The translations under genes were made by a program, and so were the position numbers. Shown here piece after piece: positions 14,781-21,629 of a DNA stretch of 23,566 nt; the first letter of the stretch is position 1, and each line of letters starts with the position of its first letter. Location: contig CAZGPZ010000008.1 in NCBI GenBank assembly GCA_964527385.1, positions 1-23,566 on the forward strand, read 5' to 3'. The notes under the pieces are model-generated. The model saw only the letters and a list, made by a program, of their open reading frames with translations. It was not told where the DNA came from and searched no databases. The DNA comes from JANWHZ01 sp964527385 (GTDB taxonomy: Bacteria; Patescibacteriota; Saccharimonadia; Saccharimonadales; UBA4665).

Positions 14781-16103
14781 GTGGCACCTTTAACTTTGAC
14801 AGCGCTAATGCTTAAATGGCTGTGTATGGCTTTGATACTGAACCCACTGAACGTCGTTGCTGCCGTGCGCGCGCGGATGATGCTGCGCAGGCAAGCGGGC
14901 TTGGGCGCGCACACCGTCCATGCAGCACGAACATACATCAGGGACTTTTGGCCGAAGCTGGAACGGTATCATCCAAAAGATGATGCAAGTTTGCTCGGGC
15001 TACCGAACCCGTATCTGGTGCCAAGCTACGACGAGAAGGCTACATTTGATTATGATGAGCTGTATTACTGGGACAGCTATTTTATGGCCCAGGGGCTGCT
15101 TGATGACAAACATTCTGAACTGGTGCGGGGTATCCTCGAAGATCTAGCCACTATGTTCCGTCGGTTCAAGATTATCCCGAACGCGTCCAGAACGTATCTT
15201 ATGGGGCGCTCGCAGCCTCCCTTCCTGACTAGCTTTATTTTCGATGTTTATGAAGCATACAAACTGGACAAAAAGTGGCTGAAGGGCATGATTAGTGTTG
15301 CCCAAAAGGAATACGAGACGGTGTGGATGGGCACGAAGAAACCCAACGACCGCCAGGTGTACCGAGGGCTGTCACGCTACTATGACATCAATGTCCTGAA
15401 CGACTTGGCGGAGGCCGAAAGCGGCTGGGACATGACGACACGCTTCAGCCAGAAAGCGTTGCATTACCTGCCGGTCGACTTGAACGCGCTTCTCTACAAG
15501 TACGAGGCAGACTTTTCAAAGGCGGCGCAAATCCTCGGCAAGGACAAAGAAAGCGTCGCGTGGAACGAGCGCGCCGAGACACGCAAGCGCGTCATGAACG
15601 AGCTGATGTGGGACCGTATCCGCGGCATGTATTTTGATTACGATTACGATCGCAAGCGTCGCGGCAGCGTTAGCAGCCTTGCGGCATATTACCCGATGTG
15701 GGCAGGCATGGTGGACGCGAACCAGGCGGAGGGGTTAGTGCGGTCGCTACGCCGTTTTGAAGCCAGAGGTGGCCTGACAACCACGGATGGGTTGCCTATT
15801 TTGGACTATTTGGAGCATTTGCCGACGCAGTGGGCATACCCGAACGGCTGGGCGCCCTTGCATTTCATCGTCGTGCAGGCATTGGAGCGCTATGGATATC
15901 ACGCCGATGCGAAACGAATTGCCATGAAGTGGCTCAAGTGCAACCTCTGGTGGTTCAACAAGTATGGGGTCTTCCTGGAAAAATACAACGTCGTGAACCC
16001 GACCAAACCACCAGCCAAAGGCGTGTACCCCGCACAAACCGGCTTCGGCTGGACGAATGCCATATTCGAGCGGTTTTGCCGCGACTATATTGACCAAATA
16101 TAG
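14781..16103 (+). CDS. treF: Trehalase, glycoside hydrolase family 37
   Basis: Splits alpha,alpha-trehalose into two glucoses with inversion. GH37 marks: YYWDSYFMAQGL (95-106), GRSQPPF (142-148), the catalytic acid in ESGWDMTTRF (Asp217), signature QWAYPNGWAP (350-359), the catalytic base in FLEKYNV (Glu400), and QTGFGWTNAIFERF. The usual Gly-rich GGGGEY loop is replaced by PPAKGVY. 440 residues, shorter than E. coli TreA. Residues 5-28 are hydrophobic and could be a membrane anchor or an over-long N-terminus; clear family similarity begins near HTVHAARTYIRDFWPKLE. The GTG at 14781 is assumed; the promoter is weak (CAAAAT at 14770-14775). The symbol treF is a guess for a non-secreted form. 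Divergent from PadR. Confidence 0.88.
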   Translation: MAPLTLTALMLKWLCMALILNPLNVVAAVRARMMLRRQAGLGAHTVHAARTYIRDFWPKLERYHPKDDASLLGLPNPYLVPSYDEKATFDYDELYYWDSYFMAQGLLDDKHSELVRGILEDLATMFRRFKIIPNASRTYLMGRSQPPFLTSFIFDVYEAYKLDKKWLKGMISVAQKEYETVWMGTKKPNDRQVYRGLSRYYDINVLNDLAEAESGWDMTTRFSQKALHYLPVDLNALLYKYEADFSKAAQILGKDKESVAWNERAETRKRVMNELMWDRIRGMYFDYDYDRKRRGSVSSLAAYYPMWAGMVDANQAEGLVRSLRRFEARGGLTTTDGLPILDYLEHLPTQWAYPNGWAPLHFIVVQALERYGYHADAKRIAMKWLKCNLWWFNKYGVFLEKYNVVNPTKPPAKGVYPAQTGFGWTNAIFERFCRDYIDQI

Positions 16104-16140
16104 ACATATGTACATCCATATGTTATAGTATATTACCATT

Positions 16141-16995
16141 GTGACTAACCGCCCAGCTTTTGGTTTGCCTTCAGAACTTGTGTCCAGCATTCATGCGTAT
16201 GGCCTATTGGACGAACATGGCATGCGGGTAGAAGAGGGTATGCTCGGTGAAGAGAGGGTTATGCTTTACGCTGACGTAGATCATGACATGCGGCAGCCGT
16301 TTTTTGGAGAATGGCTGCGAAAGGTCGCCAACCCAAACGACCACTTGTTTGTAGAAGGTGGTGTGCCGCCCGAAGGTTGTGACGAGCTGGGAATACCGGG
16401 AGATACAGACTTTTCGGTATCATCAACCGAAAACACTTCCCTGCATGCAGCAGCCGGTCTCATTATGCACCGCACTGCACTGGTTGCGGCCAGATTACCT
16501 GATGAGTTGGCGGCTTGCGTGCGTCGAGAAACATGGACGGCTTCGCCTAATACTGAAGCAGCTCAAAGCATAATCAGTCGTTTTCCCATGGCCGGTCATG
16601 AAAATCCTGAATCGCAGTCTCTGGTAGAGCGTAATGTGCAGGTGCTCTGGAATCTTGAGCGCGCAACATGGAAAATTGTGGTTGAAAGAAGGAATGAAGT
16701 TCTATTCACAAAAATCATGGATGCACTTGCCGCTGGAAGTGGCAAAGTTTACGTTGTTTTAGGTAGAGGCCATTACTATGATCGCCAGGGGATGCGCACA
16801 AATCTTTTGATGCATCTACGTCAGAATGATGTACCATACACCGTTATTCGTCCTAGGCAACGCTCGACCAATAGAAAGCCATATGGTGGTGAGATAGATG
16901 AATACAACAGAGACGAAATGAAGAGAGCCTGGAAACAAGATGCAGAGTTTCTAAAACTTGCCTCGCTTACGCTTTTACCAGATACTACACCCTAA
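16141..16995 (+). CDS. Putative TraB/TIKI-superfamily (GxxH) protein
   Basis: 284 residues. Features that recall the TraB/PrgY/TIKI fold: an early strand-Asp-His segment (MLYADVDHDM), DHLFVEGGVP (68-76) in place of the LFxEG strand, a conserved Arg-Asn in VERRNEVLFTKIMDAL (184-185), and VYVVLGRGHYYD (203-214) followed by a last strand VPYTVI. Family members include pheromone-processing proteins and metalloproteases, so a peptidase-like role is possible but unproven. The GTG start follows a TATATT -10 (16129-16134) by 6 nt; the same TGTTATAGTAT string precedes the gene at 18394. It looks clearly more A/T-rich than typA or uvrD, suggesting acquisition. Convergent with the PIG-L gene, stops 3 nt apart. 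Confidence 0.55.
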   Translation: MTNRPAFGLPSELVSSIHAYGLLDEHGMRVEEGMLGEERVMLYADVDHDMRQPFFGEWLRKVANPNDHLFVEGGVPPEGCDELGIPGDTDFSVSSTENTSLHAAAGLIMHRTALVAARLPDELAACVRRETWTASPNTEAAQSIISRFPMAGHENPESQSLVERNVQVLWNLERATWKIVVERRNEVLFTKIMDALAAGSGKVYVVLGRGHYYDRQGMRTNLLMHLRQNDVPYTVIRPRQRSTNRKPYGGEIDEYNRDEMKRAWKQDAEFLKLASLTLLPDTTP

Positions 16996-16998
16996 GGG

Positions 16999-17781
16999 TT
17001 ACTGAACGCGCCGGTAGTATTCAAATGTTTGAAGCGAATATACCAGCCAGATTGGCAGGTGCCATGGCATGGCGCTTTGGAACGAACGGCGCTGGCTCTT
17101 ATGACCGTACACCGAGATGATCTTCGAAAATACACCGCGGCCAGTGAAAATGCGCATGTCTGGGAGGGAACGGCGGACGTAGAACTGTGGATCGCGTGCC
17201 ATGCGCGTAGGGAACCGGAATATCTTGTTGATGAGGTGTGCGGGTGGTGCCACATACCAAAATGGTGTGCTTGGATGGTACTTTGCCATCAATTCGGTAA
17301 CTATCTCCGAGCAGCTGATGTGGTCCTCGTGCCCGTACAGCCCGGCTAAGTCGTATGTAATGACCAATCCGGGCTTTTGCTCTTCCAGGAGCCGAGACAG
17401 GTATTCGGTGAGCATTTCCCGCTTTGCGCCCAGCTGGCCGTCGCCGAAATCCTTTTGGATAAGCGTCGCGTTGAACCGTTGGCACGCATGTTCCATTTCT
17501 GTGTTACGCGTATTACGCAGGTGTGGATCCAAGCGCGCATCGGGCGTACCGTTTTCGCCGCGCGTCAAGACGGCGAATGTCAGCGCAACCCCTTGCCGTC
17601 TTAGCAGCCATGCCAGCCCTGCAAGGTTGGTTTCGTCGTCGGCGTGCGGGAAAATGATAAGCGCGGACCTGATGTCGACCGGTCGCGCTGCCGGCACTAC
17701 AAAGTCGTTGGCGAACCAAAACGCAGCCAGCCAACCAGCGGTTGCCAGCGAAAAAACAGCGAGCAGAACCATCGTAACCAT
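16999..17781 (-). CDS. Membrane-anchored PIG-L/LmbE-family deacetylase
   Basis: Zinc-dependent N-deacetylase fold acting on N-acetylglucosamine-type substrates in known members. N-terminal membrane helix (~4-24) followed by the domain. Zinc motif FPHADDETN (Pro45-Glu50; usual PHPDDE, here Ala for Pro), LTRGENG, and the second zinc motif GHEDH (151-154). It is probably anchored outside the membrane and could modify cell-surface glycans; the substrate is unknown. The ATG at 17781 is preferred over a TTG three codons earlier because a perfect TATAAT (17795-17790, minus strand) ends 8 nt before it. It shares a divergent promoter region with the leader RNA/tRNA-Val unit. Confidence 0.88.
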   Translation of the reverse strand: MVTMVLLAVFSLATAGWLAAFWFANDFVVPAARPVDIRSALIIFPHADDETNLAGLAWLLRRQGVALTFAVLTRGENGTPDARLDPHLRNTRNTEMEHACQRFNATLIQKDFGDGQLGAKREMLTEYLSRLLEEQKPGLVITYDLAGLYGHEDHISCSEIVTELMAKYHPSTPFWYVAPPAHLINKIFRFPTRMARDPQFYVRRSLPDMRIFTGRGVFSKIISVYGHKSQRRSFQSAMPWHLPIWLVYSLQTFEYYRRVQ

Positions 17782-17789
17782 TGCCTGCA

Positions 17790-17828
17790 ATTATAACAGG
17801 GGTTACAATAGTGCTGCCCTGTTATAAT
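17790..17828. promoter_or_regulatory. Mirror-image divergent promoters (12-bp inverted repeat)
   Basis: ATTATAACAGGG (17790-17801) and CCCTGTTATAAT (17817-17828) are exact inverted repeats around a 15-nt spacer. Each arm contains an extended -10 (TGT-TATAAT) pointing outward, one toward the PIG-L gene and one toward the leader RNA and tRNA-Val. The symmetry may also make this an operator; neither side has a convincing -35. Confidence 0.7.
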
Positions 17829-17837
17829 GCAGCTATA

Positions 17838-17954
17838 CAAAATCGGAAACCAGGGAGCGAAGCCGACCGTTTACGATTTTGAAAGGAGGAATATAGCACC
17901 TTGCCGAAGCTTTTGGCTGGAGCCAAAACGAGGCTTATGCGTAGATTCCGACGC
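17838..17954 (+). ncRNA. Conserved structured leader RNA, copy 2, abutting tRNA-Val
   Basis: Same architecture as 7942-8057. A 13-position stem (17838-17850 with 17869-17881, one mismatch) encloses CAGGGAGC...CGACC. GAAAGGAGG follows, then the hairpin TTTTGGC/GCCAAAA (loop TGGA) inside GAAGC...CGAGGC, and the end CCGACGC directly before the first G of tRNA-Val. Compared with copy 1, the hairpin changes GCC/GGC to GGC/GCC and the outer stem changes TATTC/GAATA to AATCG/CGATT, so pairing is kept while sequence differs. The promoter places the transcript start near 17834, so this copy has almost no extra 5' sequence and defines the element's minimal form. Confidence 0.7.
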
Positions 17955-18031
17955 GGGTTCTTAGCTCAGTTGGCTAGAGCGCGGCATTCACATTGCCGAG
18001 GTCACAGGTTCGAGCCCTGTAGGACCCACCA
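17955..18031 (+). tRNA. tRNA-Val (anticodon CAC)
   Basis: Full cloverleaf of 77 nt with encoded CCA. Acceptor GGGTTCT/AGGACCC (one G-U), D-arm GCTC/GAGC, anticodon stem CGGCA/TGCCG with loop TTCACAT (anticodon CAC, reads GTG), variable loop AGGTC, T-arm ACAGG-TTCGAGC-CCTGT, discriminator A. Its 3' 17 nt recur twice downstream (18190-18206 and 19918-19934). Confidence 0.97.
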
Positions 18032-18067
18032 TATAAAAAGACCACTTAAGTGGTCTTTTTATATGGT
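18028..18067. terminator. Perfect 40-nt palindrome; bidirectional terminator
   Basis: Two 20-nt arms with no loop, containing AAAAAGACCACTT/AAGTGGTCTTTTT as a terminator working on both strands. The left arm starts with the ACCA end of tRNA-Val, so the palindrome invades the mature tRNA sequence and its right arm ends in TGGT. Confidence 0.85.
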
Positions 18068-18080
18068 GCTCTTACGAGGC

Positions 18081-18208
18081 GCGAGAACCGTCGGAGCGCA
18101 CGAAGTGCGCGGAAGGTTCGGTGGAATGAAGCCACGCACAGAAGCTTGCTTCGAGCATGGCTGATTGGAGAAGCGAATGTAATGAGCGACCCTGTAGGAC
18201 CCACCAAA
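18081..18208 (+). repeat. tRNA-end repeat R, copy 1
   Basis: 128 nt from GCGAGAACCGTC to CCTGTAGGACCCACCAAA. The last part repeats the 3' 17 nt of tRNA-Val. The variable inner part (18093-18114) contains the hairpin GCGCAC-GAA-GTGCGC inside GAACC/GGTTC; the rest, including GAAGCTTGCTTCGAGCATGG, is nearly identical to copy 2 (19810-19936). The changes near the 3' end alter amino acids in every frame, so it is not a coding repeat. The minus-strand ORF over it is spurious. Confidence 0.85.
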
Positions 18209-18217
18209 AAGGTTCGC

Positions 18218-18240
18218 TAATTCGCCGATCAGGCGAATTA
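18218..18240. repeat. 9-bp hairpin TAATTCGCC/GGCGAATTA
   Basis: Perfect stem with a 5-nt loop, ten bases after repeat copy 1 and just before a 43-codon ORF. There is no T-run on the plus strand, so it is not an obvious terminator; a processing or regulatory site is possible. Confidence 0.6.
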
Positions 18241-18241
18241 T

Positions 18242-18373
18242 ATGCCGAACCCAAGAGATCCGTCCTTTAAAAGAAAAAGATTTCGTGGCGTGAAGCTATA
18301 CCCTATCAGGGAGAGAACCGTCGAGCGATCCGCTAACCAGCAGGGAGTGAATCTTATTGCATTTATTAGATAA
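18242..18373 (+). CDS. Possible 43-residue basic ORF
   Basis: MPNPRDPSFKRKRFRGVKLY to the end NLIAFIR. No Shine-Dalgarno and no good promoter. It contains GAGAACCGTCGAGCG (18312-18326), which matches the first ~15 nt of repeat R, and two CAGGGAG strings (18307 and 18341) like the leader-RNA loop. It may therefore be a decayed repeat rather than a gene; kept because it fills the gap between the repeat and the next gene. Confidence 0.25.
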   Translation: MPNPRDPSFKRKRFRGVKLYPIRERTVERSANQQGVNLIAFIR

Positions 18374-18393
18374 TAGTGTTATAGTATTGTGTT

Positions 18394-19731
18394 ATGCAAA
18401 ATGATGGAGAGATCCAATCTGCACCTCGGCAGCCGGAGCTTCTTGGGCAAGCGCGCCAAAAACTCGGCGGCGCTATCCGTTGGTTCCTATATGGTAACTC
18501 CGAGACCGCGGTTCTGCTTGACCCTGAAGCCGAATTTCAGATGCGTGAAGAAGCGTTGGGCCAATCTTGGCGCGGCGTATCGCCGGAAGATGCAGGGAGT
18601 ACCACTGATGAGCGGCAGCTGCGTGACTTTGCCACTGAAGTCGGCGCGGATGCTATGCTTGAGGCCTTTGCGCCTGAAAACGCGATTCTCTGGACGCATC
18701 AGCAGGGTAGTGGTATCAAGCGTTGTATAGCAGATTGGCTGGCGCGTACGTATGCCACTGCAACAAAAGATCACCGGCAGTTTATCCACCAGGAGAATGT
18801 CGTCGCCTACGGGTTATTTACCCGTATGGGTATAAATCATGCCGAGGCATCCAGCATATTCCTCGCCTGGGAGTCGTATGACATAGACGAAGTTACAGAG
18901 CAGTACGAAAAAGATGGCTTTGATGAAGGCGAATCTCGAATGTGGGCGGCAAAGTGTTTGGAGACACGTATCGCAGATAATTTGGCAACGATGATCTGGC
19001 TTGAAGAACAACGTCCAGGTTCGGTCCGGATGCTGTATGATCAGTGCGGCATACGTAACTTTGGACGTTATCCAGCGGAAGCACTGCTGGCGCAACTCGA
19101 TCTGGAACGAGATCCGGCTAAGCCACTGAACCTTGTAATAAGCGATACGCAGGATCGCAACTTATCGCTTAATTACAGGGAGTATGTAGCAGTGGCTACG
19201 CTGTTGGCCGATGGTCAGACTGTTTTTGTTGAAACGAGGTTTGGGTCTGAAGCAATGCTATATGCATACGCCTCAGGCATGGCAGAGCAGCATGGTCCGA
19301 TCGATCGGCTCGTGTTCTGCACGCACGCATCAGAGAATACGATGGGTAACGATCCAGCTCAGGCGGTAACACAGGAGGAGATAGAGTCGGCGGATACATT
19401 TGCGCGAATGAAAGACGAAGGCACGCTCAGCCAGACTGCCGTCGCAGCGGTTATAGGCTGCAGGGCCGGAGTTGAGAACGGTATAGCAACCGCCTTGGCA
19501 AAGAGAGCAAACGTGCCTACGTTCGCGTTTGACGCTGACTTGTTCGGTTTTGACCCCAACACAGACACGGAATATCAAAGCCAGTCTGTTAGGCTCACTA
19601 TCCCACCACAAGGTGAGACAACGTGGGCCGTGCTGATACAGCCTGATGGCTCGCGGCACATCATTGGCGGCGTGATGCAGCCCCTAGGTTCGTATAGTGT
19701 GCGACCTAGCCGCGTTTGGAGGGTGAAGTAA
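18394..19731 (+). CDS. Unknown protein with caspase-like (clan CD) C-terminal half, tentative
   Basis: 445 residues. Residues 1-240 are a soluble region of no recognised family. Residues ~245-390 show a strand-helix pattern with LVFCTHASENTM (His311) and, 45 residues later, AAVIGCRAGVENGIATALAK (Cys356) then VPTFAFDADLFG. His after one strand and Cys after the next is the dyad order of caspase-like folds (CHAT, gingipain-type), so a cysteine peptidase is suggested. The last ~45 residues are a small beta region. The ATG follows TAGTAT (18382-18387) by 6 nt, and the promoter shares TGTTATAGTAT with the gene at 16141. It is more A/T-rich than its housekeeping neighbours and is the only full-size gene between the two tRNA-end repeats. 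Confidence 0.55.
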   Translation: MQNDGEIQSAPRQPELLGQARQKLGGAIRWFLYGNSETAVLLDPEAEFQMREEALGQSWRGVSPEDAGSTTDERQLRDFATEVGADAMLEAFAPENAILWTHQQGSGIKRCIADWLARTYATATKDHRQFIHQENVVAYGLFTRMGINHAEASSIFLAWESYDIDEVTEQYEKDGFDEGESRMWAAKCLETRIADNLATMIWLEEQRPGSVRMLYDQCGIRNFGRYPAEALLAQLDLERDPAKPLNLVISDTQDRNLSLNYREYVAVATLLADGQTVFVETRFGSEAMLYAYASGMAEQHGPIDRLVFCTHASENTMGNDPAQAVTQEEIESADTFARMKDEGTLSQTAVAAVIGCRAGVENGIATALAKRANVPTFAFDADLFGFDPNTDTEYQSQSVRLTIPPQGETTWAVLIQPDGSRHIIGGVMQPLGSYSVRPSRVWRVK

Positions 19732-19755
19732 GCTAGTTGCAGCACAGGATGATTC

Positions 19756-19799
19756 CACCAAAGAAAACAGCTCACGAATGTGGGCTGTTTTCTTTGGTG
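19756..19799. terminator. Long hairpin terminator after the caspase-like gene
   Basis: 16-bp arms CACCAAAGAAAACAGC/GCTGTTTTCTTTGGTG plus an inner CAC/GTG around GAAT. The A-run and T-run make it bidirectional. Like the palindrome at 18028-18067 it begins with ACCA, ends with TGGT and lies 10-14 nt before a copy of repeat R. Confidence 0.85.
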
Positions 19800-19809
19800 T
19801 CCTGTCAGT

Positions 19810-19936
19810 GCGAGAACCGTCAAGCGAACGAACCGAGCGTAGGTTCGGTGGGATGAAAGACACGCGCAGAAGCTTGCTTCGAGCATGGCTGATTGGAGGA
19901 GCAAATGCAGTGAGCAACCCTGTAGGACCCACCAAA
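19810..19936 (+). repeat. tRNA-end repeat R, copy 2
   Basis: 127 nt, same start (GCGAGAACCGTC) and same end (CCTGTAGGACCCACCAAA) as copy 1. The inner variable stretch differs (CGAACC/GGTTCG stem instead of GCGCAC/GTGCGC). From about 19863 onward there are only a handful of substitutions. The 3' 17 nt before the last AA equal the tRNA-Val 3' end. Confidence 0.85.
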
Positions 19937-19963
19937 TGGAGCTCGCACTCTTCGGGCTTTCCG

Positions 19964-19993
19964 TTGACAAGGCTGTTAATGGCTCATCATACT
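19964..19993 (+). promoter_or_regulatory. Promoter of the DMT transporter gene
   Basis: Consensus -35 TTGACA (19964-19969), 18-nt spacer, -10 CATACT (19988-19993), then 7 nt to the ATG, suggesting a leaderless mRNA. Confidence 0.65.
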
Positions 19994-20000
19994 TCGAAGC

Positions 20001-20894
20001 ATGCTAAAAAAGTTGCTCCCGCCGCTTGGTATTATTGTCGCGACGGCAATCTGGGGATCATCGTTCTTGGTCGTGAAAAACAGCCTTGCGGGCATTGACG
20101 CCGTGACATTGGTAACCTACCGTTTCTTGCTTGCGGCGTTCATTTTCGGCATGGTAGTGGTCGTGAGCAGGCGGCCACTCAAGAACAAATATTGGCACAA
20201 AGGCTGCATCCTAGGGGTGGTTACATTCGCGTATTTATCGTTGCAAGCTTTGGGGGTGAAAGATATACCTGCCGCAGAGTCGGCATTCCTGACCGGTTCG
20301 TTTATTGCCTTCGTGCCTGTTTTTGGTTTTGTGTTGTTCCACAAAGTTCCAACGGGCGTGCAAATTGCCTCGGTGCTGGTTGCGCTAGCGGGTTTGTGGT
20401 TTTTGACGGGCGGCTTGCATGATTTTGGCGCGGGAGAGGCGCTGACGCTCATGAACGCAGTACTGATTGGCTTGGACGTGGTGCTTGTTGACCGCTTTGT
20501 CAAAAGCGAGGTTGATATTATCGTGCTCAATTTCCAGCAATTCTTGGTTGTTGGCATCCTTGGGATTGCCTGCATGTTTGTATTCCACTTGCCCATGGGC
20601 GTAACGAATACGTATGCGCTCCAGGCAATTTTCTTCCTCGCGTTCTTTGCCACGGTTATTGCCTTCTGGCTGGTATCATTGGGCCAAAAGTACCTAAGCC
20701 CAGTGACGGCCGGTATCTTGCTCAGCACTGAAACGCTCTTCGGCGCGCTAGTGGCCTGGCTGTTCGGCGGGGAAATGTCAACGCAAGCCCAGATTATTGG
20801 CGGGGTAATGGTTATTGCTGCGATCGTTATATCAGAGTTGCCCATGAAGCATGTGTTACGTGTACGGCACGGACAGCGCGAAGGCGCTTTATAA
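20001..20894 (+). CDS. EamA/DMT-family transporter
   Basis: 297 residues with about ten hydrophobic helices in two similar halves, as in the drug/metabolite transporter (EamA, formerly DUF6) family. Typical segments: IIVATAIWGSSFLVVKNSLA near the N-terminus, FLTGSFIAFVPVFGF in the first repeat, and TETLFGALVAWLFGGE in the second. The substrate cannot be told from sequence; relatives export or import amino acids, nucleosides and other metabolites. It begins 64 nt after tRNA-end repeat copy 2 and is GC-rich like the housekeeping genes, so the boundary of the odd region lies between 19936 and 20001. Confidence 0.9.
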   Translation: MLKKLLPPLGIIVATAIWGSSFLVVKNSLAGIDAVTLVTYRFLLAAFIFGMVVVVSRRPLKNKYWHKGCILGVVTFAYLSLQALGVKDIPAAESAFLTGSFIAFVPVFGFVLFHKVPTGVQIASVLVALAGLWFLTGGLHDFGAGEALTLMNAVLIGLDVVLVDRFVKSEVDIIVLNFQQFLVVGILGIACMFVFHLPMGVTNTYALQAIFFLAFFATVIAFWLVSLGQKYLSPVTAGILLSTETLFGALVAWLFGGEMSTQAQIIGGVMVIAAIVISELPMKHVLRVRHGQREGAL

Positions 20895-20922
20895 GGCCGT
20901 AGCAACCGAGTAGTATGAACGT

Positions 20923-21576
20923 ATGAAAGTACTTATTACCGGTGCGTCATCTGGTATTGGCAAGTCAGTCTCTGATTTGCTGCGTGAGAGTGGCTGGGAA
21001 ATTGTTGCGCCGAGCCACGCCGAGCTAGATCTAGGCGACCTGGAAGCAGTCGCCGCGTATGGCGACCAGCTCAAACGCCAGCCCGGCCGCTACGATGCGT
21101 TTATCCACCTGGCGGGCATATGGCACGACGATCATGCGGTATTAGCGGGCAAGTCGGTCGACGCCTTTGCCGGCGCGCAAATCGCCGAAACGATGAACGT
21201 GGGTGTCACTTCTGCAATGATACTAGTGGCGGCATTGGCGCCGGGTATGGACGGCGGGACTGTCATTGGCGTCAGTGGCACGTTTGAATCCGGCGGTGCG
21301 GGCTGGCTGCCGTACTACACGAGCAAACGGGCACTGGAAGATTTCCTGGCCGGCTTGAGCCAGGACATGCCATCCCTCAAAGTGTACGGTGTGTCACCGT
21401 CAGATACCGCAACCGAGGCGTATGCCAAGTTTTACCCGCAATTCATCTGTGATTCCCAGTCGCCTGAAAGCGTCGCCAGCCTTATAGCCCAGCTGCTGGT
21501 TCCTGGGCACCAGTACGCGAGCGGGGATATCATCGTTATAAAGCAAGGCAAGCCGCACACTGCGTTCCATGCCTAA
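20923..21576 (+). CDS. Short-chain dehydrogenase/reductase
   Basis: 217 residues. Rossmann nucleotide-binding TGASSGIG (6-13), HLAG (62-65) in place of NNAG, Ser118 in GVSGT and the catalytic Tyr131-x-x-x-Lys135 (YTSKR region). It is shorter than most SDRs because the substrate-binding C-terminus is reduced. Substrate unknown; NAD(P)-dependent redox of a carbonyl or hydroxyl is expected. The ATG follows TAGTAT (20911-20916) by 6 nt. It lies 28 nt after the transporter on the same strand but seems to have its own promoter. Confidence 0.88.
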   Translation: MKVLITGASSGIGKSVSDLLRESGWEIVAPSHAELDLGDLEAVAAYGDQLKRQPGRYDAFIHLAGIWHDDHAVLAGKSVDAFAGAQIAETMNVGVTSAMILVAALAPGMDGGTVIGVSGTFESGGAGWLPYYTSKRALEDFLAGLSQDMPSLKVYGVSPSDTATEAYAKFYPQFICDSQSPESVASLIAQLLVPGHQYASGDIIVIKQGKPHTAFHA

Positions 21577-21629
21577 TGCGCGTGGCATAACCGGTCGTCT
21601 TCGGCACGGTTCCTTGCTATAGTGTAACC

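Noticed and set aside
17901..18164. Plus-strand ORF through the leader RNA, tRNA-Val and repeat
   Set aside because: TTG start, runs straight through a clear tRNA gene and a perfect palindrome; its GAAAGGAGG is part of the conserved RNA element.
18190..18206. Additional tRNA-Val genes at the repeated 3' ends
   Set aside because: Only the 3' T-stem strand and acceptor strand are present; no matching ACAGG, anticodon arm or 5' acceptor strand nearby.
18072..18254. Minus-strand ORF over repeat copy 1, similar to one over copy 2 (19575-19970)
   Set aside because: The shared WWVLQG...QSAMLEASFCA translation is only the complement of the non-coding repeat and the tRNA end; substitutions between copies do not favour silent changes.
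18081..19936. Integron attC array
   Set aside because: The repeats resemble cassettes in layout, but there are no attC core sites and no integron integrase; the tRNA-end duplication fits a tRNA-targeting integrase better.
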